NCBI GenBank assembly: GCA_021779195.1
Contig: JAJYBB010000006.1
Span: forward strand, 78,835-142,834
DNA length: 64,000 nucleotides
Direction of reading: 5' to 3'
From: Bacteroidota bacterium
Lineage (GTDB): Bacteria > Bacteroidota > Bacteroidia > Bacteroidales > Paludibacteraceae
Shown: one piece after another, positions 55,823 to 64,000 of the stretch
Numbering within the stretch: position 1 is the first letter of the stretch
Layout: each line of letters begins with the position of its first letter
Translations under genes and position numbers: made by a program
Notes under the pieces: generated by a model
Database searches by the model: none
What the model saw: only the letters and a program-made list of their open reading frames with translations
What the model was told of the DNA's origin: nothing

Positions 55823-57052
55823 ATGGAAAACTTATTAAAAAAGTACCTAAAAGGCGACCCTACATTATGGGTGGTATTTATCTTTTTATGCATTTTGTCG
55901 ATTGTCGAAATGTACAGTGCATCAAGCACCCTTGCGTACAAAGCCTCCAACCATGCCTTGCCAGTCATTCGCCATGTCGGATTCTTAGCCGGCGGGGCAT
56001 TACTTGCATTCGTGGTTCATTTAATTCCATCACGCTACATTCGAATTTTTTCGTACGTCGGTTTACTGCTTTCTGTCTTGCTGCTGATTTTCGTACAATT
56101 TAAAGGACATAATATTAACGACGCTGCACGATGGTTAGTGATCGGAGGCGTTCAATTTCAACCGTCCGAACTAGGCAAACTTTCAGTCATAATTGTGGTT
56201 GCCGACTTAATTTCACGAATAAAAGATTCAAAAATTGACGAATGGTTTTATTTCCGAAATATAATGATCATTTTAATCGTGGTAACCGCATTAATTTTGC
56301 TTGAAAATCTTTCGACTGCCGTATTGCTTTTTGCAGTGGTTTTCATTATGATGTTCATTGGCCGAATATCATATAAATATCTCATATATACTGTTTTAAT
56401 AACAATGGTAGTTATAGTTATAGGCATAGCAATGGTGAAAACTATTCCTCAAAATTCCATGCCGAAAATGTTTAAAAGGGTGTATACATGGGAAAACAGA
56501 TTTGAACGTCATTTCGATAAAAAAGAATCGACTGAAAAAAAATATGTGATTAACGACCAGAATCGACAAGTTCAACACGGTAAAATTGCCATTGCACGTG
56601 GCGGTATTTTTGGTGTAATGCCTGGAAATAGCGTGGAACGCGATTATTTGCCACAAGCTTACTCTGATTTTATTTTTGCAATTATTATCGAAGAAATGGG
56701 ACTTGCAGGAGGCATTTTTGTAATCATATTGTATCTTATTTTGCTCTTTCGAGCAGGACGAATTGCCACGACATGTTCGTCGGTTTATCCTGCTCTTTTA
56801 GTTATTGGGCTCTCATTAATGATTGTTATCCAGACTTGGATAAATATGGCAGTAACTTCAACACTATTACCGGTTACCGGACAACCATTGCCGCTGATTA
56901 GTCGTGGAGGTACTTCCATTTTAATTACCTGTATATATTTTGGTATCATTTTCGGAATTACCCGCGAAATGAAAGAAGAACAATTGTTGAATGAGAAGAA
57001 TAGTATAAAACAAGAAGAACTTCCGACAGTAAATTTGGAAGAAATGGAATAG
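55823..57052 (+). CDS. ftsW: Lipid II polymerase FtsW (SEDS family)
   Basis: SEDS glycosyltransferase that polymerises lipid II at the septum with FtsI. The 409-residue protein has about ten hydrophobic helices. The family motifs are ARGGIFGVMPGNS, SDFIFAIIIEEMG and the C-terminal LPLISRGGTSIL. A long periplasmic loop between about 205 and 270 carries residues typical of the active region. The start ATG follows the murD stop by 4 bp. It is the dcw-encoded SEDS protein, so FtsW is more likely than RodA. Confidence 0.95.
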   Translation: MENLLKKYLKGDPTLWVVFIFLCILSIVEMYSASSTLAYKASNHALPVIRHVGFLAGGALLAFVVHLIPSRYIRIFSYVGLLLSVLLLIFVQFKGHNINDAARWLVIGGVQFQPSELGKLSVIIVVADLISRIKDSKIDEWFYFRNIMIILIVVTALILLENLSTAVLLFAVVFIMMFIGRISYKYLIYTVLITMVVIVIGIAMVKTIPQNSMPKMFKRVYTWENRFERHFDKKESTEKKYVINDQNRQVQHGKIAIARGGIFGVMPGNSVERDYLPQAYSDFIFAIIIEEMGLAGGIFVIILYLILLFRAGRIATTCSSVYPALLVIGLSLMIVIQTWINMAVTSTLLPVTGQPLPLISRGGTSILITCIYFGIIFGITREMKEEQLLNEKNSIKQEELPTVNLEEME

Positions 57053-57175
57053 AAATTTAAGATATTATAATATTTAAAGTATCCCAACAAATAATTTTGG
57101 TCTAAATTATTTGTTGTGAGTTTTTTCAATTACCATATAACTTTAATTAAACCTTTTATAACCATTAATTTAAAT

Positions 57176-58270
57176 ATGAATAAAAAATTTATTATTAGCG
57201 GTGGAGGTACCGGTGGACATATTTTCCCTGCTATCAGTATTGCAAATGCATTGAAAAGGCGACTGCCCGATGCAGAAATTCTTTTTGTCGGGGCTCAAGG
57301 TCGAATGGAAATGCAACGAGTACCAGCTGCGGGTTATCAAATTCAGGGCTTACCCGTTAGTGGATTCGACAGGCAAAATATTTTTCGTAATTTTAAAGTC
57401 ATATTGAATTTAATTAAAAGTTTAATTAAAGCCCGTCGAATTGTTCGTAATTTCCGACCAGATGTTGCCATCGGTGTAGGTGGATATGCAAGTGGTCCAA
57501 CACTTTGGGCAGCATCATCACAAGGGGTACCCACTGTCATTCAGGAACAAAACTCTTTTGCAGGGGTTACCAACAAAATATTAGCTAAAAAAGCAAAACG
57601 AATTTGCGTTGCTTATGAACAAATGGATCATTTTTTCCCAAAAGAAAAAATTGTACTTACCGGCAATCCCGTTCGACAGGATTTATTCCAGATTCCAGCA
57701 AAAAGCCCAATTGCTTTTAATTTTTTTAATTTTGATTCCTCAAAAAAAACCTTATTGATTGTTGGCGGGAGCCTTGGTGCACGAACCATTAATCAAAGTG
57801 TTATTGCAGGATTAAACCGTTTAATGTCAGCAGATATTCAGATAATATGGCAAACCGGACAGTATTATTTCGAATCTGCCAGAAAAGCTTCTGAATTATA
57901 TTCCTCTCCACGATTATTGGTTACCGATTTTGTTGCCCGCATGGATTTTGCTTATTCAATTGCAGATATTGTCGTTTCAAGGGCAGGAGCAAGCTCCATT
58001 TCTGAGCTCTGTCTACTTGCCAAACCTGCAATTTTAGTACCTTCACCCAACGTGGCTGAAGATCACCAAACTCAGAATGCATTGGCATTGGTTATGAAAG
58101 ATGCAGCACTCATGATTAAAGACAGCGATGCAAATGAAATACTGATTGATAAAACATTAGAACTAATTGCTGATGAAAATAAATTAAATTTCCTGAGCAA
58201 AAATATTTTAAAATTAGCTCAAAAAGATTCTGCAGACCGAATTGCTGGTGAAATTTTAAAACTTTGCTGA
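57176..58270 (+). CDS. murG: Undecaprenyldiphospho-muramoylpentapeptide GlcNAc transferase MurG
   Basis: GT28 enzyme that converts lipid I to lipid II on the inner face of the membrane. From the ATG at 57176 it is 364 residues. The open frame reaches 57116, but the GT-B fold starts at MNKKFIISGGGTGGHIFP with the GGGTGGH loop at 9-15. The UDP-GlcNAc site shows GGSLGA, and a later ISRAG-type segment is VVSRAGASSISEL; the EDHQTQNA motif is near the C-terminus. It lies between ftsW and murC. Confidence 0.95.
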   Translation: MNKKFIISGGGTGGHIFPAISIANALKRRLPDAEILFVGAQGRMEMQRVPAAGYQIQGLPVSGFDRQNIFRNFKVILNLIKSLIKARRIVRNFRPDVAIGVGGYASGPTLWAASSQGVPTVIQEQNSFAGVTNKILAKKAKRICVAYEQMDHFFPKEKIVLTGNPVRQDLFQIPAKSPIAFNFFNFDSSKKTLLIVGGSLGARTINQSVIAGLNRLMSADIQIIWQTGQYYFESARKASELYSSPRLLVTDFVARMDFAYSIADIVVSRAGASSISELCLLAKPAILVPSPNVAEDHQTQNALALVMKDAALMIKDSDANEILIDKTLELIADENKLNFLSKNILKLAQKDSADRIAGEILKLC

Positions 58271-58396
58271 CAATTTTAGGGTGTATAATTATTCTTACTA
58301 AAATTAATTATGCGAATTAAAATTGACAGTTTTAAAAAAAATATTTAGACAATAAAAATATGAATTTATGAAACAAACACCTCAACCATTAAAATT

Positions 58397-59776
58397 ATGA
58401 ATGAATTTACGAAATATTATTTTTTAGGAATTGGAGGAATTGGGATGAGCGCTTTAGCTCGCTATTTCAGAGCCAAAGAATTTAACGTTGCCGGATATGA
58501 TAAGACAGAGACTAAACTTACAAGTGAATTACAAGCTGAAGGTATCAAAATTTGTTTTGATGAAAGCATGCAAAATATTCCGGCTGAATTTCTAAATCCG
58601 CACAACACGTTGGTAGTACTTACTCCTGCTATACCTACTGACAACAAACAACTTAAATATTTCCAGGAAAATCAATTTACAATCAAAAAACGAGCTCAAG
58701 TATTGGGAAATATCACCAAACAAAGCAAAGGAATTTGCATTGCCGGTACACATGGAAAAACCACGACATCAACCATCACAGCCCATTTACTATACCAATC
58801 TCAAGTTTCATGTAATGCATTTTTGGGTGGAATTTCTAACAATTACAACACCAATTTATTAATTTCGCCTGAAAGCAATTTTGTGGTAATTGAGGCAGAT
58901 GAATACGATCGTTCGTTTCATAATTTATCGCCCTACATGGCTGTAATCACTTCGGTTGATCCGGATCACTTAGATATTTACGAAACACCAGAGGCATTTC
59001 GTGAAAGCTTCGAACATTTCACGACCTTAATACGTCCAGGAGGAGCTTTGATCATGCGAAAAGGCTTACCAATAATTCCAAATTTAAATAAAACCGTAAA
59101 ACTTTATACCTATTCGATGAATGATGGCGGCGATTTTTTTGCCGAGAACATTCGGTATGAAAAAGACGAAATACGCTTTGACTTTGTTACTCCAACTGAA
59201 CGGATCAACGATGTTCGTCTTCGAATACCAATTCGAATTAATGTCGAAAATAGCGTGGCTGCTATGGCAATTGCTTGGCTTAACGGTGTAACTACCGAAG
59301 AAATAAGAACAGGAATATCATCTTATTCAGGTATTTATCGCCGTTTCAATATCGTTTTCAAATCAGATAAAATTGTGTATATGGACGATTATGCTCATCA
59401 TCCTTCAGAGTTGAAAGCAAGTATTTCATCCATACGGGAAATGTTTCCGGGTCGAAAAATCACCGGCATATTTCAGCCTCATTTATACAGTCGTACGCGC
59501 GATTTTGCTCCGGACTTTGCTGAAGCACTTTCGGGATTAGACGAGCTAATTCTGCTTGATATTTACCCTGCTCGTGAATTGCCTATTGAAGGGGTAAATT
59601 CTGGCTTAATTTTGAACGATGTTAAACTTAAAAACAAAACTTTGTGTTCGTCTGAAAATCTATTATCTTTGCTTATAGAAAAAAAAATAGATGTTTTGGT
59701 CACCTTTGGTGCAGGTGACATCGACAAATTGGTGCCAAAAATAAAAAATCAATTAAAAAAAATGCTTCCAATTTGA
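58397..59776 (+). CDS. murC: UDP-MurNAc:L-alanine ligase MurC
   Basis: First amino-acid ligase of peptidoglycan synthesis, 459 residues. The N-terminus has the UDP-binding FLGIGGIGMSALAR, the ATP loop GTHGKTT is at 117-123, EADEYDRSF is the Mg/substrate region, and YAHHPSELKA plus FQPHLYSRTRDF mark the C-terminal domain. It shares its fold with mpl at 2021, but the GIGMS loop is the MurC form. It is 126 bp after murG and 58 bp before ftsQ. Confidence 0.95.
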   Translation: MNEFTKYYFLGIGGIGMSALARYFRAKEFNVAGYDKTETKLTSELQAEGIKICFDESMQNIPAEFLNPHNTLVVLTPAIPTDNKQLKYFQENQFTIKKRAQVLGNITKQSKGICIAGTHGKTTTSTITAHLLYQSQVSCNAFLGGISNNYNTNLLISPESNFVVIEADEYDRSFHNLSPYMAVITSVDPDHLDIYETPEAFRESFEHFTTLIRPGGALIMRKGLPIIPNLNKTVKLYTYSMNDGGDFFAENIRYEKDEIRFDFVTPTERINDVRLRIPIRINVENSVAAMAIAWLNGVTTEEIRTGISSYSGIYRRFNIVFKSDKIVYMDDYAHHPSELKASISSIREMFPGRKITGIFQPHLYSRTRDFAPDFAEALSGLDELILLDIYPARELPIEGVNSGLILNDVKLKNKTLCSSENLLSLLIEKKIDVLVTFGAGDIDKLVPKIKNQLKKMLPI

Positions 59777-59834
59777 TTGAAGATTGAAAAAAACTTGTTG
59801 ACAACAAAAAAAAATGTAATTCGTTAATAATCAA

Positions 59835-60641
59835 ATGAAACCAGTCTGGAAATACATCTTTATCAGTTTCTTTGCACTTTTGGTGGTAAGCTATATCGGG
59901 TTTACATTGTGGCATTTCAATGGCAAAGAAAAGGAATTAATATGTACTGATCTGAATATCAATCTGAGCGATAAGAATGACCGGCAGTTGGTAACTTCGG
60001 GTGAAATTGCTCAAACATTAGAACAAAATGGACTAAATCCGATTGGTAAAACGCTTAATAAAATTCGTACCGAATCAATTGAAGTTGTTTTGAAAAAAAA
60101 TCCATACATCAAAACAGTTGAATGCTTTACAACTCCATCCGGAATTACAAACATCAACATATCACAGCGTTGTCCGAAATTTCAAGTGATCGGAAATGAA
60201 AATTATTATATTGATGTGGATCGGAAACCATTGCCGGTATCGCCTCATTTTGCAGCTTATGTTCCAGTCGTTTCGGGTAGGGTTACGTTGACGATGGCAA
60301 CTGGAGAATTATTCGATTTTATTGACTTTTTAGAAAGAAATTCGTTTTGGAACGCCCAGGTAGAACAAATTTATGTACGCAATGATTTAAAAATTGAACT
60401 TGTACCACGCGTTGGCGATGCAATCGTACTACTCGGAACTTTAGAAAATTATCCTGCAAAATTAGAAAAATTGCGAAAATTATATATTTATGGATTCAAT
60501 AAAATGGGCTGGAATCGATATAAGACAATTGATTTAGAATATAAAGACTTAGTGGTTTGCACAAAAGCAGACAAGTCTGAAAAAGATCATAAGTTAAATT
60601 TGTGCTCATTAAAAGAAAGTGTTATTCAAAAAAAATTATGA
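59835..60641 (+). CDS. ftsQ: Cell division protein FtsQ
   Basis: Bitopic divisome protein of 268 residues. It has a short cytoplasmic tail, one membrane helix (about 6-25), then a periplasmic POTRA-type domain (about 35-115, with ITSGEIAQTLEQNG-like and KNPYIKTVECF segments) and a beta domain ending near 235. Sequence conservation is low in this family, so the call leans on topology and on position just before ftsA. The stop codon overlaps the ftsA start (ATGA), giving coupled translation. Confidence 0.88.
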   Translation: MKPVWKYIFISFFALLVVSYIGFTLWHFNGKEKELICTDLNINLSDKNDRQLVTSGEIAQTLEQNGLNPIGKTLNKIRTESIEVVLKKNPYIKTVECFTTPSGITNINISQRCPKFQVIGNENYYIDVDRKPLPVSPHFAAYVPVVSGRVTLTMATGELFDFIDFLERNSFWNAQVEQIYVRNDLKIELVPRVGDAIVLLGTLENYPAKLEKLRKLYIYGFNKMGWNRYKTIDLEYKDLVVCTKADKSEKDHKLNLCSLKESVIQKKL

Positions 60642-61921
60642 TTTCAAATAAACTTGTTGCCCTTGATTTAGGTAGTTCTCATATTTCGGCTATGGCTGGT
60701 GAAGTGTTGGAGAATGGAGCCTTACGTATTTTATCTGAAGAATCAAAACCATCTGATGATGTAAAATGGGGTATTGTTGAAAAACCTTCAGGAGCATCTT
60801 TCAAGATAAGCGAACTGATCCGCTTGCTTCGAAATAGTTCTAAGCTACCTGAAATCTCACAGGTTTCAGTTCCTTTGAATGCCAAAAGCATGAAAAGTGT
60901 AAGCATCTCTGTCAGTCGTTTTGTAAATAAGCCCAATATTATTACCGATGAATTGCTTGCGGAGATGCTGGAAGAATCAGAGAAAAAAACCCAACAGCCT
61001 AATTCTAAGATATATGACTCCTTGCCGGTCTCTTATTTTCTGGATGGAAAACGCATGGATGAACCTAGTGGGAAAAAAGCCCATCAGATTACGGCTAATT
61101 ATCAGTTAATTATTGGTGGCACAATCATAGAATCTGAACTTGAACGTTGCTTTGACAGAACAGGAATTATGATGGAATTCAATCCATTAACTATTGAAGC
61201 TTTATCAACGGTGCTGCTCGAAGAAATGGAACGTGAAAAAGGGTGTGCATTGATTAATTTGGGAGCTACCACTTCAACATTGGCTATATATTTTGAAGGA
61301 ATAATTCAACAATTTTTAGTTGTGCCACTTGGGGCTCAAAATATTACCCGGGATATCCAAGAACTAGGCATTGCCGAAACACATGCCGAGCGATTGAAAC
61401 GTCTGAAAGGGTCAGCCATGGAAAAACTTGTTAACGAACCTATTTACATTCAAATTCCATCAGTCGATGACCCTGTTAATCCCGTTAAAATTTCAACAAA
61501 ATTTTTAGCAACTATAATCGAAGCACGACTGGAAGAAATGTTACAGCCCATTTTCGATATCATTTCCGGTTTAGACTTTTCGTTAGAAGGCGGTATTGTG
61601 CTCTGTGGTGGAGGTTCAAAATTAAACGGTATTGTTGATTTAATCATAGAAAAAACCAATATTTATACCCGCATTGGAAATCATTCCGAATGGCTTTCAG
61701 AAGATACTCCCGATAAATTCAACGATATACTTTATGCACCTCTAATCGGCACAATTCTACTTACACACGAATTTCGGAAAGAACATCAAGGAGAACCCGA
61801 AAAAAAACCCAAGATTCCGAAAAAAAAACCTTGGGAGCGAATAGCAGATGGATTTATCAACTTTTTCGGAGATGACAATAAAATGAATGAAGAACACGAG
61901 AAAAAAGAAAAAACGATATAA
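60638..61921 (+). CDS. ftsA: Cell division protein FtsA
   Basis: Actin-like ATPase that tethers FtsZ to the membrane. From the ATG at 60638, in the ATGA overlap with ftsQ, it is 427 residues; the frame opens at 60602, but the conserved MISNKLVALDLGSSHISA starts later. Visible parts are the phosphate-1 loop (ALDLGSS), the phosphate-2 region (ALINLGATTS) and the adenosine motif (GIVLCGGGSKLNG). The C-terminal tail has a lysine-rich linker then PWERIADGFINFFGD, likely the membrane-targeting amphipathic helix. ftsZ starts 12 bp later. Confidence 0.94.
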   Translation: MISNKLVALDLGSSHISAMAGEVLENGALRILSEESKPSDDVKWGIVEKPSGASFKISELIRLLRNSSKLPEISQVSVPLNAKSMKSVSISVSRFVNKPNIITDELLAEMLEESEKKTQQPNSKIYDSLPVSYFLDGKRMDEPSGKKAHQITANYQLIIGGTIIESELERCFDRTGIMMEFNPLTIEALSTVLLEEMEREKGCALINLGATTSTLAIYFEGIIQQFLVVPLGAQNITRDIQELGIAETHAERLKRLKGSAMEKLVNEPIYIQIPSVDDPVNPVKISTKFLATIIEARLEEMLQPIFDIISGLDFSLEGGIVLCGGGSKLNGIVDLIIEKTNIYTRIGNHSEWLSEDTPDKFNDILYAPLIGTILLTHEFRKEHQGEPEKKPKIPKKKPWERIADGFINFFGDDNKMNEEHEKKEKTI

Positions 61922-61933
61922 AAAATTAATAAT

Positions 61934-63253
61934 ATGGGATATTTAGACGAAAGTTTGCCATTAGAATTGCCATTAGTCGACAGTTCAATTATCAAAGTTA
62001 TTGGAGTTGGAGGTGGCGGTGGAAATGCGGTAAATCATATGTACCGTCAGGGAATTACTGATGTGTCATTTGTAGTTTGTAACACAGATAATCAAGCACT
62101 TAAAAAATCACCAGTTCCTACAAAAATTCAACTCGGAGCTGATACCACCGAAGGGCTTGGAGCCGGAGGAAATCCTGAGGTTGCCCGTAGAGCGGCCGAA
62201 GAATCAATTGATAATATTAAAGAAATTCTCAAAGACAATACCAAAATGGTGTTTATCACCGCTGGAATGGGTGGAGGAACTGGAACAGGCGCATCGCCTA
62301 TTGTAGCCAAGGCGGCTCAAGATCTGGGCATATTAACTGTTGGAATTGTTACCATTCCTTTTGCTTTTGAAGGAAATCTTAAAATTCGTCAGGCACTGGA
62401 AGGTGTTGCAACATTAAGCGAACACGTAGATGCCATCCTTGTCATTAACAATGAAAAACTCAAGCAAATTTATCCTGATTTGGAATTATCAAATGCTTTT
62501 GCTAAAGCCGATGATATTTTAACAAATGCAGCCAAAGCAATCGCTGAGATTATTACAGTTCCAGGATATATTAATACTGACTTTGCAGACGTTTTCAGCA
62601 TTATGAAAGATGGAAATGTGGCAATCATGAATACCGGCTATGCTTCGGGCGAAAACCGTATTACAAAAGCCATTGAAGATGCACTCAATTCACCCTTACT
62701 CAACACGAATGATGTAAGTGGTGCAGGCAAAATTTTGCTTAGTTTATATTGTTCCGAAAGCGACCAAATTCGAATGGAAGAAGTAGAACAAATTCATCAG
62801 TTTATGGCAAAAGTTGGCGAAAATGTTCAAGTAATTTGGGGAGCAAGTTTTGATGAAACTCTCAAAGAAAATGTAAAAATAACTCTAATTGCAACTGGTT
62901 TCGAAGTTAGCGATATACCTGGCATGCCTATCAATATTGCCAAAGCTCATATTCATAAACCCGAGATGAATGTAGAGCAAGAGCGCTTTTTTGAATCAAA
63001 GAAAAAAGAAGTTGAAACGAAAACGGATGTAAAAACAGATCCCGTGATTCAAATTGAGGCAGACACAAAAAAACAAAATATTGAAAAGACTTATGAAAAA
63101 TACTATGGAAACAATTCGGTTTCAAGGCCTGCCCCCATTGAAAAAGAACCCGAAGAAGAACTTCCCGTATTTTCATTAGATGACTTAGAAGACGAATCGA
63201 CCTTAAGCAAGGTTGAAAATATACCCGCCTGGAAACGGAAATTAATGAAATAA
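61934..63253 (+). CDS. ftsZ: Cell division GTPase FtsZ
   Basis: Tubulin-like GTPase that forms the division ring, 439 residues. The nucleotide fold begins IKVIGVGGGGGNAVNHM, the tubulin signature GGGTGTG is at 113-119, and the T7 loop DFADVFSIMKDG is near residue 217. After the core (ending about 335) comes a charged linker rich in Lys, Glu and Thr, and a conserved C-terminal peptide (IPAWKRKLMK) for partner binding. It is the last classical dcw gene here, 106 bp before yqeY. Confidence 0.97.
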   Translation: MGYLDESLPLELPLVDSSIIKVIGVGGGGGNAVNHMYRQGITDVSFVVCNTDNQALKKSPVPTKIQLGADTTEGLGAGGNPEVARRAAEESIDNIKEILKDNTKMVFITAGMGGGTGTGASPIVAKAAQDLGILTVGIVTIPFAFEGNLKIRQALEGVATLSEHVDAILVINNEKLKQIYPDLELSNAFAKADDILTNAAKAIAEIITVPGYINTDFADVFSIMKDGNVAIMNTGYASGENRITKAIEDALNSPLLNTNDVSGAGKILLSLYCSESDQIRMEEVEQIHQFMAKVGENVQVIWGASFDETLKENVKITLIATGFEVSDIPGMPINIAKAHIHKPEMNVEQERFFESKKKEVETKTDVKTDPVIQIEADTKKQNIEKTYEKYYGNNSVSRPAPIEKEPEEELPVFSLDDLEDESTLSKVENIPAWKRKLMK

Positions 63254-63359
63254 AATCGCTATCAATGCAACAATATTGACGGTTAAAAACAAAATACTAA
63301 CAACAAACTGCTCATCCTTAAAAGTTTAGAGCATATTATTTTCAAACAATTATCCAATT

Positions 63360-63815
63360 ATGAACGAACTATTTGACAAGGTCAGCAATGATATTAAAAC
63401 TGCCATGCTGGCTCGCGATAAAGTAACTTTAGAAGCACTCCGTGGCATAAAAAAAGAATTTCTCGAAGCAAGAACAGCTAAAGGATCTGATGGAAATCTT
63501 GCTGATGAGACTGCAATTAAAATTCTTCAAAAAATGGTAAAGCAGCGCAAAGAATCAGCACAAATTTATTCCGATCAAAATCGCAACGACTTGGCTGAGA
63601 TTGAATTAGCAGAATCTACAGTAATAGAAAAATACCTGCCAGCACAAATAACTGATGCTGAATTAGAAGCATCTGTGGCGGCAATAATTGCGCAAGTTGG
63701 TGCCACAGGTCCTCAAGATATGGGCAAAGTGATGGGTGTTGCCTCGAAACAATTGTCGGGAAAAGCAGAAGGACGATTAATTTCAGAAAAAGTAAAAGCA
63801 TTACTCCCAAAATAA
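63360..63815 (+). CDS. GatB/YqeY-domain protein
   Basis: Helical protein of 151 residues of the YqeY family, related to the C-terminal tRNA-binding domain of GatB. Visible motifs are LRGIKKEFLEARTAKG and EKYLPAQITDAELEA, then GPQDMGKVMG near the C-terminus. Its role is uncertain; it may bind tRNA or act with the GatCAB amidotransferase. In Bacteroidota it commonly follows ftsZ, as here. The gene is complete. Confidence 0.9.
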   Translation: MNELFDKVSNDIKTAMLARDKVTLEALRGIKKEFLEARTAKGSDGNLADETAIKILQKMVKQRKESAQIYSDQNRNDLAEIELAESTVIEKYLPAQITDAELEASVAAIIAQVGATGPQDMGKVMGVASKQLSGKAEGRLISEKVKALLPK

Positions 63816-63880
63816 AAATAAATAAAAAAACACGATCTATCCCGATCCAAAATCATAAATATCTGCATAGCAAATAAATA

Positions 63881-64000
63881 GGGTCTGCTGAAAAACTCAG
63901 ACGATGTTTAAATATAAAATTAGACGAGAATCGTCTGTTTGATTACTCAAGGATATTTGTTTTGAAAATATAGAATGATCTTGAAAAAGTATTTTCAGCA
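63881..64000. mobile_element. Inverted-repeat element at the right edge (MITE or IS end)
   Basis: TGCTGAAAA at 63886-63894 is matched by its reverse complement TTTTCAGCA at 63992-64000, the last bases of the window. The left end begins GGGTCTGCTGAAAA, a typical transposon-terminus form. Inside, CAGACGAT (63898-63905) is answered by ATCGTCTG (63930-63937), and a local hairpin AGACGA-GAA-TCGTCT lies at 63922-63936. There is no coding sequence between. If the right repeat is complete the element is about 125 bp, the size of a MITE; it could instead be the left end of an insertion sequence. Confidence 0.5.

Noticed and set aside
59655..59675. TTATCTTTGC promoter-like motif inside murC
   Set aside because: It is in the middle of a conserved coding sequence and is the kind of match expected by chance in AT-rich DNA.

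Overview
The window is an AT-rich stretch (by eye, mid-30s % GC) of a Bacteroidota chromosome, most likely order Bacteroidales. The evidence is: PorX and a PorW/SprE-type TPR lipoprotein; an N-succinylornithine-type carbamoyltransferase; SecDF as one fused chain; a dcw (division and cell wall) cluster without murF, ddl or murB and with a FtsL-like protein and a long MraY; families largely confined to the phylum (DUF5687, GldA-type ABC ATPase, Y_Y_Y/propeller regulator); and promoter-like TAnnTTTG elements in place of E. coli-type -10 boxes. I see no rRNA, tRNA, CRISPR array, prophage or complete insertion sequence. Nearly all the DNA is intact housekeeping coding sequence.

Layout. 1-3388 (minus): mpl, dCMP deaminase and a C-terminal processing peptidase cut by the window edge. 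3643-4470: a metallo-beta-lactamase-fold hydrolase, ending at a strong terminator. 4530-7361 (minus): gamma-carbonic anhydrase-like protein, DUF5687 membrane protein and ABC ATPase. 7556-18932 (plus): rimM, the PorW/SprE-like lipoprotein, porX, the arginine-pathway carbamoyltransferase, apt, two glycosyltransferases, an O-antigen ligase/polymerase-like protein and argB. 19053-21771 (minus): a peptidase pair (pepD, C1 peptidase), divergent from a succinate-type CoA-transferase (22192-23703). 23996-28424: a lipid kinase, RNase R and a BASS-family transporter. 28709-33808 (plus): dtd, pssA, gldA-like, ruvB, DUF2007 and a flippase. 33904-36855: an M48 lipoprotein divergent from VanZ, dprA and DUF4268. 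36848-39706: a large membrane-bound regulator. 40069-43101: secDF. 43532-47098: dacB, birA and an acyltransferase/GNAT pair. 47455-63815: the dcw cluster mraZ-rsmH-ftsL-ftsI-murE-mraY-murD-ftsW-murG-murC-ftsQ-ftsA-ftsZ-yqeY.

How the genes fit together. The dcw block supplies most of the lipid II pathway (MurC, D, E, MraY, MurG), the septal synthase pair FtsW/FtsI and the Z-ring (FtsZ, FtsA, FtsQ, FtsL). Mpl and DacB add peptidoglycan recycling and trimming. PorX plus the PorW/SprE-like lipoprotein suggest type IX secretion signalling, though no core secretion component lies in the window. The glycosyltransferases, O-antigen ligase and flippase point to surface polysaccharide. PssA, the lipid kinase and the acyltransferase/GNAT pair concern membrane lipids. 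The peptidases and CoA-transferase fit a fermentative anaerobe.

I did not find a clearly new multi-gene system. The observations most worth a second look are a perfect 28-bp palindrome that places two divergent promoter -7 elements back to back (34744-34771); a two-copy GTGGGG MraZ-type operator ahead of the dcw cluster; a duplicated C-terminal module in the PorW/SprE-like lipoprotein and that gene's linkage to porX; a serine at the likely substrate-specificity position of the ornithine carbamoyltransferase; an acyltransferase/GNAT pair that may make an unusual lipid; and a small inverted-repeat element (MITE or IS end) at the right edge.
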